DNA of 64,000 nucleotides from NCBI GenBank assembly GCA_004009845.1, contig RMBW01000043.1, positions 124,001 to 188,000 of the forward strand. The letters are read 5' to 3'. The DNA is from Davidsoniella eucalypti. Its lineage: Eukaryota > Ascomycota > Sordariomycetes > Microascales > Ceratocystidaceae. The position numbers and the translations under genes were made by a program. The notes below the pieces were generated by a model. It had not been told where the DNA came from. It ran no database searches and worked only from the letters and a program-made list of their open reading frames with translations. This document shows positions 1 through 12,783 of the stretch, in pieces (within the stretch, counting starts at the first letter, position 1; each line of letters opens with the position of its first letter).

Positions 1-1046
1 GTTCCTTGCAGGAAAAAAAAAAAAAAAAAAAAAAAGAACCTCTAAAGGAAAATAAGAAAGAAAAAATGGTCATGGCTCTAAAAAAGAATTGAACTAGCCG
101 ATATTGAGTAAGCCGAAAAGAAAAGAAGGAAAAATACAAGCCATGTCTAGCCTTTTCCCACCGCATTTCTGCTAGTTCTCGGCTTTACTGAATTCTTAGT
201 GATTCTTTAAATTCTTCTGGTCTTTTAGTATAGCCTTCCCCTTTCCCCTTCTTTCACAGACTTGGCAAGCCCGAGGCTCAAGGCGCGCGGACTCTTCTTT
301 ATCACAAGAAATCTCTGTATGGGTTTATCTCATGTGTATGGATGACTTATCCGATTGGTATCCAGAAAAAGATTTTGAGGCTCTGCGGCTCCTGCAACTT
401 ATAATGGAGCCTGGGGGGGGAGGGGAAAAAAGATTAAAGATTTGCAAACGATGGGTCTATCTGAAGTATTTCTTTTTATTTAATCAATATTTCTACATCT
501 ATGGAGGGTCAGTGTGTTCCGAGTGTCGAATTCAAATTTGATGCCAAGAATAAATCAACGGTATATCCAGTACAGAATACAGATCTGTTGGCATATAATA
601 CAGTCCTGTATACCAGCCAAAACATCAGTAAAAAAAAAAGCACAAAAAATATACATAGCCTCGTCCCGGCAAATCTATGCGTTATTCGCCATACCTTGGT
701 TCGTTATCGTCATCATAATATAAAACACAAATAAAGCACTGACCTCAAGACCGGCGTCTCTTCGGGCCCATCTGATAAACCTCCGCATTTTAAGCCTTTT
801 TTTTTTTTTTTTTTTTTTTTGCTACAAATATATTATGCCTTGCGTTTTGTTCAATCGCTTATCCCTAGTCCGTTTCTTTATTGGGGAGGCTCTGCTACTT
901 TCATTTTATCATTCATTGTATTATTATTCTTTTTTTTCTCTGGCAGCTCACGGACCATCGTCTGATCGGCTTTGTTCGTGCCTTTATTTTACCCCATTCC
1001 CTCATCTTTGACTCAATGAAATGTGAAATGAGAACTCAATGTAAAT

Positions 1047-1071
1047 GGCAAACCCTAAAATAGGGTTTGCC
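1047..1071. repeat. Perfect hairpin built on a telomere-like motif
   Basis: GGCAAACCCTA (1047-1057) is followed by a three-base AAA loop and then its exact reverse complement TAGGGTTTGCC (1061-1071). The stem is 11 bp and each arm contains AACCCTA, a permutation of the fungal telomere repeat. There is no following T-run in the right place for a Pol III terminator, and no gene ends next to it, so its function is unknown. Confidence 0.8.
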
Positions 1072-1722
1072 AGAATCGATACAAAATTCCAAAATGAAAT
1101 GTCTCGTCAGTCTTGAACTACTTCTTGACCGAGTCCTTAAGCTCGTCAGACAGAGGTATTGCTTGAGTGGCCGCCTCGTCAGTATCAACATACATATCAG
1201 TAGATACATATTTCTCACTTTCCGTGGGACCACCTTCATTGATAACCCGTTTGAACTACTCCCCGCAAGAGAGCTACGTTGAAACAAAGGCAGTATAAAG
1301 CTACAACTTTGTCGTAAGGAAATACTACCCTCGAAGGGGGGCAAAGAAATACACGTTACAGAATACGTATTATACAGATACGTTGACGGTCTGACGGCCT
1401 ACCTACTAGGTTTCAACAGCCTTTTTCATCTATCCAATTCTTACTCATTATTGGCCGCACTAAATCTACCACCCACATCCCTCATCTTTCCTTTGTTATT
1501 TCTTTGCCAAAAATGGACAATGATGTCGCCTTATTGAGCCGCGCTGAGTTTCCGTGTCTACACGTATCTACTGAAAGTGTATACATTTATTTAGCCTGTT
1601 GTAACGTATATATAGTCCCTTACTTCGTTCAAAGTCTATCATTGGCCGTTAGCTAAGAGAAGATAACAGATATGTCTAGCTTATATCCGTACCAATCAGT
1701 CTATGTCATCCGTGTTCTGGTT

Positions 1723-1765
1723 TTGTATCTTGTAGTTGACATAGCACGGCAATGATACGTCCCAT
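1723..1765. repeat. Diverged direct repeat, copy A
   Basis: This 43-nt segment begins TTGTATCTTGTAG and ends TGATACGTCCCAT. It matches 1882-1930 once a 6-nt gap is allowed. The aligned bases differ at six positions and all six differences are transitions. It lies in non-coding DNA. Confidence 0.7.
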
Positions 1766-1881
1766 ACATTACTATTCATATATTATCGAATAAATGGGTA
1801 ATGAGACCACTGTGAGCCGGGGAAAATTGGCATGTACAACTACTAACTCCCCAAATTCCCACATGGCAGGTAAAGTTAGTC

Positions 1882-1930
1882 TTGTATCTTGTAGCTGATA
1901 TACACTTAGTACGGTAGTGATACATCCCAT
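1882..1930. repeat. Diverged direct repeat, copy B
   Basis: This is the partner of 1723-1765. It carries an extra CACTTA hexamer and the same ends (TTGTATCTTGTAG and TGATACATCCCAT). The transition-only divergence resembles repeat-induced point mutation, but the repeat is far shorter than known RIP targets. Confidence 0.7.
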
Positions 1931-2586
1931 GTGATGTCAAAAGTCGCTAAACACATCTTAGTATAATATGTACATTTTCTAGGCTCAATATATTCATCCA
2001 TCCCCCCCCCCCTCTTGCGGGACATTTACTCATGATTATGTGATAAGACATATCTCGGTACTTATACGATATGAACCCAACGAATATGTTTTGCCAAATC
2101 AAAGATACAGATACACAAGATCTTTCGTCATTCTGTTCTCCAACCATCACGAATAACACCTTCATCAATATACCGCCTACTCATCCATGGTATCAGCCCA
2201 TTACTACAGACTATAGTTCACCCAGAATTTGTATATTACGAATACACCTCCACGGCGGTAATACAGAGTAAGATGAGTCTAGACTATGTGGCAAAAAAAG
2301 ACATCAAGTATACCAGATGTCATGTTTCTTTCAATCACGGGCATAGCTTTTCCCCAGTAGCATAAGTACCGCCAATGTCTTGCTCTTAGCTTCGTAATTG
2401 ATTAGCCTATCGTTATTATGCTTGCGTACTGTTACATAAGAGCAATATATCCTAAAAACGTATCCAAAGTATCGACTCTGATTCGTTCATTAGAAGTGAG
2501 TAGCTGGATTTGTCTCTGTGTACAGTATCATTAGATACGCCCTGGTAGTAACCAGCTAGGTCTTGTTAATGTAAAGGTGATTGTCC

Positions 2587-2687
2587 GGGAGGACATCCCG
2601 AGTCTGAGCTACTCGACGGACTATACACTAGACTGCGACTGACTCCAGCGATATAGACATGAAACAGGTCCGGTGATATGTCCTCCC
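2587..2687. repeat. 10-bp inverted repeat with 81-nt spacer
   Basis: GGGAGGACAT (2587-2596) and its exact reverse complement ATGTCCTCCC (2678-2687) enclose a relatively GC-rich spacer. The segment could fold as a stem-loop RNA, but no known RNA family was recognised and no transcription signal was identified. Confidence 0.4.
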
Positions 2688-5600
2688 AGTCTTATAAAAG
2701 AATTGGACGTGCTACTATGAGAGAGTCTTCCACTCGTATAAAGGACCATCGTCATGCTAGTTAGTAGGAGAAAAAAACATAGGAGCATTCATTCATTACC
2801 TTACAGTGTTGTTTTAGTTACGCACAGACTCGAACCCTAAATCGGGATCCACTTACATCTTCGTAGCCATTGCGAAACTTTTTTTTTTCCTTCTCCGCGT
2901 AGAATCACGGCTTATATGGGGCATATCGGTATTGTCTCGCGCCAATACTTGCTTTCTTTTCCTATTTTCTCCTTGTTGAACAGTTGTCGTCAAAAGTTGA
3001 CCGATCAAAAAAGGAACAATCAACGGCTTGCGTCACGTGTATCGTGTATCACGTGCAAGTATGTGAATCGTCTTATCTGGCAGGCGCCATCAAACATGGC
3101 GTTGTCAAAAATCGCCTACGCCTCAATCAAAAAAACGACCGCTTTTGGTATATTCGGAGGAAGAAGAAACGGCCATCGATGCTTGATAGATCGTTGTCTT
3201 TCATTCCTGGGTCGGTCCATTGCACTAAACCTCACGGAAACGATCCCAGCGGGCCGGTTTCTCCCTCTGCTATTATTATATCATGTTATTCTGGTAGCTA
3301 TGTCAATATAACGTCCAAGACATGGGATTTCAGCCTCTCTCGCTTGACAACAAATAGCCCGTGAGTTATTCTTGATGTAGCACACAATCCGTATTTTCTA
3401 TATCATGGCATGCGGTGAAGAACCATGATATTGAAATTATAAGCTCTAGGGTTCTTCTATATGTCCAGGGGTTTATCTGTCGCCTTCGGATATCGAATAC
3501 ACGATTCGTCAAGAGAAAAAAGAAAACAGCCCGGCTCTGTTCGGTTGAAAAGTCGCACTGAAATTCAACAGCAGCAATTACTATCTGTCTTCAAAGTAAG
3601 AAGTCTTAGATCTCGCCTGGCCATGCCCTACCTCGGCTTGTCCTTCCCATACCAAAAAATGTAACAAGATGACCAGTCTCTTTTTATTATCAATATCCTC
3701 TCTACTCATGATATTCGTCTTTGATGTCCTATGACTATATCTGTTCTGTAGCATCAAAGACAAGGCCAAAAAAAACAGGCGAAACGATGGACAACGGTGT
3801 AAGAAAAAAAAAGCTGGAAAAGCTGCAATTTGACAGGAGTACAGAAACGAGACACAAGCGGAAGGGGGGAAGAGGCAGGAAGACTTTCGCACTTTGTGTG
3901 TTTGTTACTTGCTCGAGCCAGATATAGACACCAAAGATACATATGTAGTCTGTACGTACATGTATACAGGTATATGTATAGACATTCCCTCAGGGGATCT
4001 ACAATACATACATCAAAACACTGCTACATTGCATGACCTCTACAAGGGTCGATGATCAAGTTGTAGAATGCCTGGGAAAATGGGGGATTTCTGTTGTTCG
4101 CGTATACCAACCAAGTCGATTTAGGAGGTTTAGGAGGAGAATACTTAATCACCCAGTAGCACTAGTAACAGGGGTCCTATCTAGTTGTACTTGCGTATAC
4201 GTATGTATGTATGTATGTAGCTCAGAATTGCCAAGGCGTCGATATTGATTGGGAGCTGTTTGTGTGCGATATATATAGTTATATAAGGGGCTATTTAAAT
4301 AAATTAGTAGCATAGAGCACAGCGTTGCATCGAATCGTTGGGTATAAATGAAACTATGATTGCTTATTTACTTCTTAAACAAGAAAGAGAAAAAACATAT
4401 TCACAGAAAAAAACAAGCGGTGAAGTTCTTGTTTACACATGGCTGGATGTTGGTTGCAAGACACTCCTCAAGAGGTGGTACGTTAAGCGAAAGGATACCA
4501 AGGCAAACAATAGGGTTATGCCGAGCAGAATAGGGTTGTACTTGGCATAGTAGGATTCAAGGTGATCTTCAAATTCGAGCATCACAAATGCGTAACTGCC
4601 GAGAGCTGAAAATCCAAGCCGAAATTGGGTAATTGGAGTTTTTGGAAAAAACAATACTAGTACCTCATCAATTAAGCAACAGAGAAAATAAAAAAAAGAG
4701 TCCCGATATCGGATATATTGACTTTGTCACGAAATAATGCACAGTATTTCGAGCGCCTTTTTTATTTTCTTTCGGCGTTCAAAAGAATACACTCTTTTGA
4801 AAATGGTGAGAGTATCAGGCCAGCTGTCGATAAAATGAGACGAGATTGAGATACAGGCTGATTGGTAAACAGATCTAGAGTTGCAATAAACAAGTATGCG
4901 GGGAAAAATATACCGAGGAATCAAAACTAGCCAAAAAGTAAAAGAAAATAAAAGAAAAAAGGAATTATTTTTTTCTTGACCTTTTTTTGAAGCTATTCCA
5001 TGCATGTTCTTTTCGTGTTTGCTTGTTAATATTTTCATGATTCTGGGGGAAATCAATCGATACAACGTGCAAAAAAAAGAAGCCGGGCTAATTTAACCAT
5101 ACGATTCAATTTGTTTGACAAGACGAAAGAAACGAGGATACACTCAAGTGCGTTTGCTTTGACCATTCAAGGCCTCCTACAGAGCCTAGAAGCAGGTATT
5201 AAATAAGGGGGCCCCGGGTTTATGGTTTAGCACGGAGATTTATAAAGACGAAGAAACAATGAACACGGAGGTTGGCTTGTAAGGGATATTGGAAGGGTAA
5301 AGAAGTAACTAAAAAGAAGCACATTTTGCTCTCTCTACAGGAAACGAGTATAACGTGCAAACAACGATTCGTAAACCACGCCATGTTCGCTAGTTATATG
5401 ATCATGACTATGCTATTATCGTGCTCTTCTTATTTTCGTTATTTAATTGGGCTGACCTTCCGGCTGGTTCTACGGCTAGGTTTGGACTTGTTTTGTGAGT
5501 GGGGTCACGGTCTATTTTATTCTTATACACAGATATATGTACTGACATGGCCTACCATTCAATACAGATAGATACTACTTGAAATATGCAGTCCGAGATA

Positions 5601-5861
5601 AACTGACTCTCTCTATTCTGGTTCTCCTTTCCTGTTCTTGCGTGGCCCCCCACGCCGGCTGATGCCAAAGTAGCATCCTGAAAGGCATGGTAGCAAGTAG
5701 CACCAGTACTGGTCTGGTATTTGACAGTAGACGTATCTTTTTTTATGTTTTCGAATGGTGGTGGTGGGATATGGAATCAATCAAGCTACAGCTGGATCGG
5801 GCTATAAGCCGGCCCTTTATTCGGTACCTTTCTTGGATGACTATTAAGCAACACGTTGCTA

Positions 5862-5877
5862 TATCTGTATACAGATA
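5862..5877. repeat. 16-bp perfect palindrome TATCTGTATACAGATA
   Basis: Two copies of the over-represented octamer TACAGATA lie head to head with no spacer, giving a 16-bp perfect palindrome. A second small palindrome (AGCAAC-AC-GTTGCT, about 5847-5860) lies immediately to the left. It could be a dimeric protein-binding site; no neighbouring gene gives a function. Confidence 0.6.
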
Positions 5878-8800
5878 AGACATATGTAGACCCTAAAGAA
5901 AAGAACAGACAGCTAAGAGGAACAGGATTGTTAACTTGGAACGGAACATCACGGGCTATGATTGATATCAACTGCATAATAATAAAATAAAATAAAGCAG
6001 CGGAACCTCCTAAGCAGCCAATAACCACAAAAAGATCCCTAGTCTCGACGGCTTTTTGCATGATTATTAGCTGGCTGGCTCTATTCATTGGCTATCACAT
6101 CACACCAACCCGTAAAGCCTTCATACAGAAGGTGAAGTTCTTCCCGCATGTACAGATACTAATACATCGTATACAGAACATACAGCTTTGATCTGTTATC
6201 AGGAGACAATTCGAACTTGACCTAGGTAGTGCTAGCAGTGGCAACAGCGGACCAAAAGAAAAAACAGGGCCGAGATTACGTTACCGTTTCAGCCTTGAAG
6301 CCCCAAATGTACACCTTTTTTTTTAATTAGTATTTCTTTGGGCCGTTTGTTGTTGTAACACAGCATCAACACAGCCAACAGCACAATTACCCTTTTTTTC
6401 TTTGCCGTCTTTGTTTTTTCTCATCCTACAAGGCATCAATATGTGTCTCTTGAAGCATCTGAGTCAACTAAGCTTTTGACGCGTTGGGCTTAGCGGTGGC
6501 ATATTTTTTGTTGAGTATATGAAGAAACAATGCTGCTATAGTAAAGAGAAAGGCAAACAAGAGAACACATGAAATCATAGCCGAGACAACGATGAGGAGT
6601 AAACTTTTAGTCGCCAAAGGATAAACAAATATCAAAAAGTCTACAATCAAAGTGTTGAGGTGGAGACAAAACGCATATAAATTCAATCACGATGCTGTTG
6701 ATGGATATTCATGTTATTTGTATTCATATAAGAAGAAAAAGCATATGCAGATATGCAAATATGCAGATAGATACAACCACAACCAATCCAACCAGCAATT
6801 GCCGCCATGCCGGCATAGAGAAGGCAGAAACAGAAACAGAAACAGCGAACCACTCCAATAAACGTTGATTGGCTCGGCGGGACGGCTATTGCCTGATTAG
6901 GAACACGCCATTGCATCCCATTTTCTCTTGGCAAAGACATTTGGGGGCTTCCTTCCTCTAGAAAAAAAAACAAACATAGAAAAATGCACATTTTATAAAC
7001 TGAGGCACTCATTTTGTATGAGAAAACATACACAAGTTCTTGGTTCAATCTCATGCTTCATCATCTCTAGTTCGGACAATACCATTTAATCGGTAGTTCT
7101 TTAGTCTAGCGCTCCTTATAAATAATAAAAACGGTAGTAAGAAACAGTTGTGCCTATAAGAATCCTTTCCCTAACTTTCATTGTTGATGTTGAACTTTGA
7201 TACTATATTTTCCATATCGGAGACCCGCTCTTGAACGGCCCTTCTCAAAGAAATCCACCCTAAATCTCCAGGCTTCTTCTAGACTCCTTTGCAAAATGGT
7301 TGATACGTCATTCTCAACTAAGCTCGCCTTTCTAGTGTCTAGTCAGTCCATGCCATTTCGTCTCCTAGCAAAATTACCATCTCCGTTGTTGAACCCTAAT
7401 TTATTACCTTTTTTTTTTTCTGCAGTGTTTACTCAGCATGTGTACATACATGTACATGTACGTCCCCTTATTATCATGTATGTATGCGTAATTATATCCT
7501 GCTTCAACCCGGTGAAACAAATACAAAAGAAGAATTTGGGAAGTCGGTCTAGACCACGATGGTAAACAGCCTAATCCGGGCATGATACCTATTTCCTTTT
7601 TGTTTTGTTATCTTCTCCTCTTCTCTTCTTGTAAACACTGTATGTATGGCTCAGGTGAAATCGAGGCAACTTTCTCTCTTTTTTTTTCTTGGCTTAGCGA
7701 AGCAAAGAAAGAAAGTCAGTTTTCTCTATTTCTCTTATCCTGTCGTGAGACATTCTAGTAGACCGAAAGGATGCTCTTCTTTTTTTTTTTCTTTTTTCTT
7801 TTCTATATTTTGTCAGTTGGTTCAATTCATTTTTTCTGAATATGGGGGATGGTTTATTAGCCGAGGTTCTTAAACAGGCTCTACTTCGGCAAAACTACAC
7901 AGACCAAGAGGAAGGAGATAATGAGACTGGAACTTATAGCTGGTTTCGTATATTCCGGGTGACGATAGTGTTGTATAATTGTTTTTACTTGGGGAAGCGT
8001 TCCTTTCTTTGGGGCTACGATGAAAACCAGGGTATATAGTCAAGCAAAGACAGAGAAACGGCACACCGCAAAGGCCAAAAAGGACAGGCCAGAAGTCATG
8101 ATACACTTAATACACAACAGTCTTCCTTATCAGTCCGCCGACCTGAGTCCAAAAGGCTGATGAGTAAAGCCATACTTTTATTTGTACGAACAGGTGGTTT
8201 GTCTGCAGTAATCGATGCGTTTGTCGGATATTTCCTCTTTTCAAGAAGCGAAACCGAAAGAAACGCAGAATTGTATTGACATATCGCATGAGTTTTTAAT
8301 CAGCTATTCAATTCTGCTTTAATCTTGTAAGGAGGCTCTGTTAAGAATTATTCTTCAGTGATCAGACGCCGCTGCTGCTGCTGTTACTTATAATGGATGT
8401 TTGCCGCCAATTATGATATGCCACGACCCCGGATTTTTCCCCCTCCAATCCCCCCATCATTTCTCTTTTGTGAGTACTAGCCTAGCTAGCTTAGTTGGCA
8501 AAGGAGAAATAACCCCGGATGTACCAGATACAGATAGGTAGAGCAGGGAATCAAATGTTCATGCCATGCCGAGAATAGCATACGCTAATAACTCATCAAT
8601 ATATATAGACTTGGCCAAAAAAGTCATAGATAAAGACTATAGTGATAAGAAAACTCGGCGAACAAACGAACAAAAAAAAAGTCCGCTGAGCCAAGTACAA
8701 AAAAAATATTCTAGAGCAATTATTCCGACTGGAATTGTTAACTCAATTGGGAATTATAATGGAGCCAGCAAGATCCCACTTTACTGGTCCTCCCTTCTCG

Positions 8801-9923
8801 CTCTTTCTAACCTTTTTATTTTTATTTTCCTGGTATGCCTTCCCTTCTTGTTCTTGTTTCTTATCTTTTTTTTTTTTACAGGGCAGCTTACTCATACACC
8901 CGAATAAATACAATAGTGAATAGTAGCAATAGTAAGCACGACGTATCTGGAGTTCTGGAGTTCTGGAGTATAACAGCACACACAACCCACGTAATACGCA
9001 ACACATGATATAGAATATAGCCTGGTAGCTAGAAAAGTAGTGGCTTTACTTTCTAGAGCACACAGACATATCCCAATCAGTTCTACTATTGCTGCCCAAT
9101 GAAAAAGTCGAATCAGCGGCATCCTGGGTATATTGGAAACGATATGCCAAACCAAACACACACACCTTTTCTCCTCGGCATGGCGATAACAGCAAAAAGA
9201 AAGAAATAGTACATCGAGCTATCAGCAAAAAGAGCCGGGTCTAGATCTGGGGAAGGCATCGGAAGTTACAGCCCAGCAGCGTCACATTCCGTACATTCCA
9301 TAAAGTCTCATTTTCAACAGCCAGAGTCTTTATTTTAAGGGTACATGTAGACAATTCAAGCCAGTGAGCCGCATCGAGAATAGCGACTAAAACCAGCGTC
9401 TCTCTAGCCCTTTTGAAATCACATCTTGACACATGTGAAAGGGAGCAAAGCGGCTGTCCGAGCGTTGCTTCTTCTTGCATGCCTATCCTTTTCTTGTTCG
9501 GCCTGAAAAGAGCCTGGATTATCCCCGCCGCCCTAAAGAGGAACCTGCTGTGAAGCTTTCGTCTTGGCGGCTACCGTTCCTTTTCTTTCTTGGCTTTATA
9601 CGATACGAGTGCCATGGCTCATCACGAGAGCCAGCTATACGTTTTAATTGGTCGGGGCATGAGAATGCTTACTATGGAGATAACAGATAACAGTGGCTTA
9701 AGCATACGTGGTTAGGGTTGGACATAGGGTTGGACACGCCATAAGAAGCATGCTTTTTTTTTTTTGCTGTATCAATCCCAACTGGTGTAAACAGGGCTTA
9801 ACAAATAGGGCTCGGAGCTATCGATGCCTGAGAACAGCTAAGCTAATGGAGACTAACGGGATACGGTCTTCCGCAGAAGCTGACTGGCCGAGGGAATAGA
9901 GAATAGAAGAGAAGACAGATATA

Positions 9924-10418
9924 CTGTAGACAGGGTTAAGTTTTGTCGTGGGATCAGCGTGCAGATCGGTCTCTTGCAAGTAACTGTTTATTCTCGACAT
10001 GTACACGGTATTATAACTGTACTATACACTGTATTAACCGATGTCAACATTATCATTAACAATCCCTTGTTTATTTCTATAATCAGGAAAATGATCATCA
10101 TCTAGAGGCCTTAGTTGACTAACAAGAAGGACAGTGATGAAATTTGTTGCGATTAGTAGTTGTATGGTGGTCAAGTAGTATAATAGTCAAGTTGTATAGT
10201 AGTATATTAGTATAATGGTCTGGTGATATATTTGTATTGTTTTATAATTGTGTTGTGTTATAAGGAGAAAAAAGGTGTAAAAGGATAACTTTTGTTCAGA
10301 AAAGCGGGGAATTTTAAAAGTGGGGAAACTTGAGTAGGTACATGTCGAGGACAGCGAGTTACTTGCAAGAGACCGATCTGCACGCTGATCCCACGACAAA
10401 ACTTAACCCTGTCTACAG
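9924..10418. mobile_element. Non-autonomous DNA transposon (MITE), 495 bp, TA target duplication
   Basis: The left arm 9924-9985 (starting CTGTAGACAGGG) is the exact reverse complement of 10357-10418, a perfect 62-bp terminal inverted repeat. After a 7-nt unmatched patch on each side, CTCGACATGTAC at 9993-10004 again pairs with 10338-10349, so each terminal repeat is 81 bp with 74 matches. TA dinucleotides flank both ends (9922-9923 and 10419-10420). This is the target duplication typical of the Tc1/mariner/pogo superfamily. The 333-bp AT-rich centre (10005-10337) has no transposase-like ORF, so mobilisation would need an enzyme supplied elsewhere. The near-identical arms suggest a fairly recent insertion or maintenance by selection or gene conversion. 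Confidence 0.9.
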
Positions 10419-11895
10419 TAGGTGGGTAGACGAGTCAGCTGGGGCTATCTGAGCCGCTTAGCCGTCATCGTCATGCTCTACTATTGTCAGAGGCAATGAC
10501 CATTGTGATCACATTTACCCTTTGTTCTCTCCTTGTTATCTATCAGGGCGAATGATCCGAAAGGCAACATAGAAAAGAAAGACAGTACGTGTGATTTGCC
10601 CAACCAACCCATCGTCTCTCACTCTGCTCCGTGCGCTGTAGTATGAACTTCAGACATATCAGTATGTATTATGAAGTCACAGTAGCCAAGCCAAGGAAAT
10701 AGCACCAAATATCGAGCATGGCATCCCACAGCGAAACCCCCACGAAGATGGCTGAGCTGGTGTGCTCTATAGAAAGAAGCATCCTGGAGAACCCGGGCGG
10801 AACGAAATGATGGCGATGCATGTAGCAAGTGACACTTTATCCTCTGGAATGATGCAGGAAAGAGACGAAGGTGCACAGGAGAGCCGGGGAAGTGAAAAAA
10901 AAGAAAAGTGACTAGGAAGAGTGAGGAGATTCCATATCAGGCCTATTGTTATCCATACTCTGTGTCTTTTGGCCCTCTGCGTCGACTATTATTGCTTCCT
11001 TTTTTTTCTTTCATTTTTCTTTCACTTGGTTACGATTTATCGGACACAGCGGAGATCCTGAAGTATATTGGCTAAACGTCTTTTGTAAGTTGTCCTATTA
11101 TCGTCAGATTTTGTTCTTGCTTCTCTCAGAATTTAGAACCCATCTTCTTCCATTCCATAATTCGGGGCGGCTCCGCTCTAGCCTAAACAAACACCGTCAT
11201 AATTTCTTGAATTTCTTTATTCTCTCTTGGCATTTTGGACCTCTGATCCAAGCACGCCCCCATTTTGGTGTAGTTTTTTTTTTTTTTTTTTTTTTTTGGC
11301 AATCTACAGAGAATGGCAAAAGAAGCTACAATTAGTCCCAACGTGGAGAGAAAAGAACACGCCCCCCTTTCGTCCATCTATCAGTACTGACTCTGACTTG
11401 ATCAAAAACCGGATTCCTAATCGTGAAGGTTCTCTTTCTTTCATCTCCTTGGGTTTGCTATCACGATCCTTGGCCAGCTTATTTGTTTTATTTTTTATTT
11501 TTTATTTTCTTATTTATTTTCGGCAAACGCAGGCACCAAAAGGGGTTGATACATGAAATGGTAGGAGGTCAGCCTGTTGTAGTTGCAGTTACCGAAAAGC
11601 GGCCGCCCAGTCCCTCTTTCTGTGGGGAGGGTAGGCAGAATGAATGGAGAATGGAGAATGGAGAATGGAAAATGGAAGGTAAGAAGGCAAGAGGTTCGCT
11701 TTTGGCGGTGTCGTCTCTTTCTTTTCTATTCATTTTATGAGAAAAGCAACTACTGGCCCAGAGCCAAGATGAGGCTCGTCGACACGCCCCCCTTTCTTTG
11801 TCGTCGGCTGGCAGCAGGCCGGTTGTCGGGTTCCCTTTTTCTGAGTGTTTTTTTCTCTGGAATATCGGTATTATTATGTGTTATTCTTTTTGGCT

Positions 11896-12368
11896 CTGGG
11901 GAGAGAGAGGGGAGGGGGCTTGTTGTCATTCTGCTTGCTGGTACTCTTTCTAGATACACAGCAGCGCGTTCTATTGCCACACCCCCAGACCGATCTATTC
12001 TTCTCCCCACTCAGAAGGGTGGGGATCCATCGAGATACCCCTGCAACAACAGTCTAGGCAAGTGCAAGTTGGAAAAAAACAAAAAAACAAAAGAAACCAG
12101 ATAGTGCTACAGTGCAGGGTGGGTGAGGGTGTGCGATTTTGGCGGCTCGATCAAAGCCGGGGTATTTTATCGAGGCCTGTAAATCTATCGCGGCTTCCTT
12201 CGTGAGAAGAGGGAAAGCAAAGAGAACAAGAGAGAAAGTGTGTGTGAGTTGAAGGACGAGGCCTGGCATTTCGTTTTGCTCAGGCAGATTTCCATATTGG
12301 CTTGTAATACCATATTGTTTTATTCTTTTTTTATTCAATTTTTTTTTGTCTGGGCGTGTTATCTGGGG
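11896..12368. promoter_or_regulatory. Cluster of candidate CreA-binding hexamers upstream of creA
   Basis: Four SYGGRG matches lie within 900 bp of the creA ATG: CTGGGG at 11896-11901, its complement CCCCAG at 11983-11988, CCGGGG at 12157-12162 and CTGGGG at 12363-12368. SYGGRG is the established CreA site and creA autoregulation is known in other fungi. The motif is degenerate and about two matches would be expected by chance, so the support is weak. Confidence 0.3.
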
Positions 12369-12783
12369 CAGGAGTTGGTATAAAGGCAGTTGCCCCGTCC
12401 TCCTCCACAAAGAGCAGTTTCCCGTTTCCCGCTCCTGTTCTTGCCATACTTCTCATGCTATCGCGAATCACTTCAAACCAAATCTTCTCCATAACATTAT
12501 CGTGAACAATATTTCAGCCTCATCCACATCAACGCAATAATCATCGCCATCGACTAGAACGATCGTCCTCTGCCGTCTTGTATCGATTCCATTCATCTCT
12601 TACTGCTATCGATCCGGCATCTATCCCGCTTCGTCATCTATCCTATCATCGCCAGCGTTCATCTTTAGCTGCTCGCTCACAAGCCCAGTGGCCTCCGCAC
12701 CGCTGCTTGTTGGTTTCTATCATCAGAGATCTGTCTCCTCCTCCTCCGCACATAGCGACCTTCTCCCCTATCAACCTGATCAC

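Larger units (their letters stand above)
1..12783. other. Long gene-free region upstream of creA
   Basis: No ORF here has recognisable family similarity, a convincing start or spliceable neighbours. All open frames are 131 codons or shorter, and the hydrophobic ones arise from T-rich sequence. Visible content: an A tract at 13-35, T tracts at 797-820 and 11274-11297, a C tract at 2002-2012, (GTAT)n at about 4200-4219, a diverged duplication at 1723-1765/1882-1930, a telomere-like hairpin at 1047-1071, and a MITE at 9924-10418. The last few hundred bases are CT-rich and probably form the creA promoter and leader. No tRNA or rRNA was recognised. Confidence 0.6.

Noticed and set aside
2916..3364. 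Two overlapping ORFs of 126-131 codons
   Set aside because: They overlap in different frames, have no recognisable similarity and show no coding composition.
4433..4654. 73-codon minus-strand ORF with one predicted helix
   Set aside because: A single hydrophobic segment without other support is not enough for a gene call.
6468..6686. 72-codon minus-strand ORF with two hydrophobic stretches
   Set aside because: It looks membrane-like, but such stretches are common in AT-rich DNA; there is no start context or homology to support it.
12688..12783. N-terminal extension of CreA from an open frame upstream of 12784
   Set aside because: The upstream frame has no ATG, and the family N-terminus ([14 protein letters not shown]) begins at 12784.
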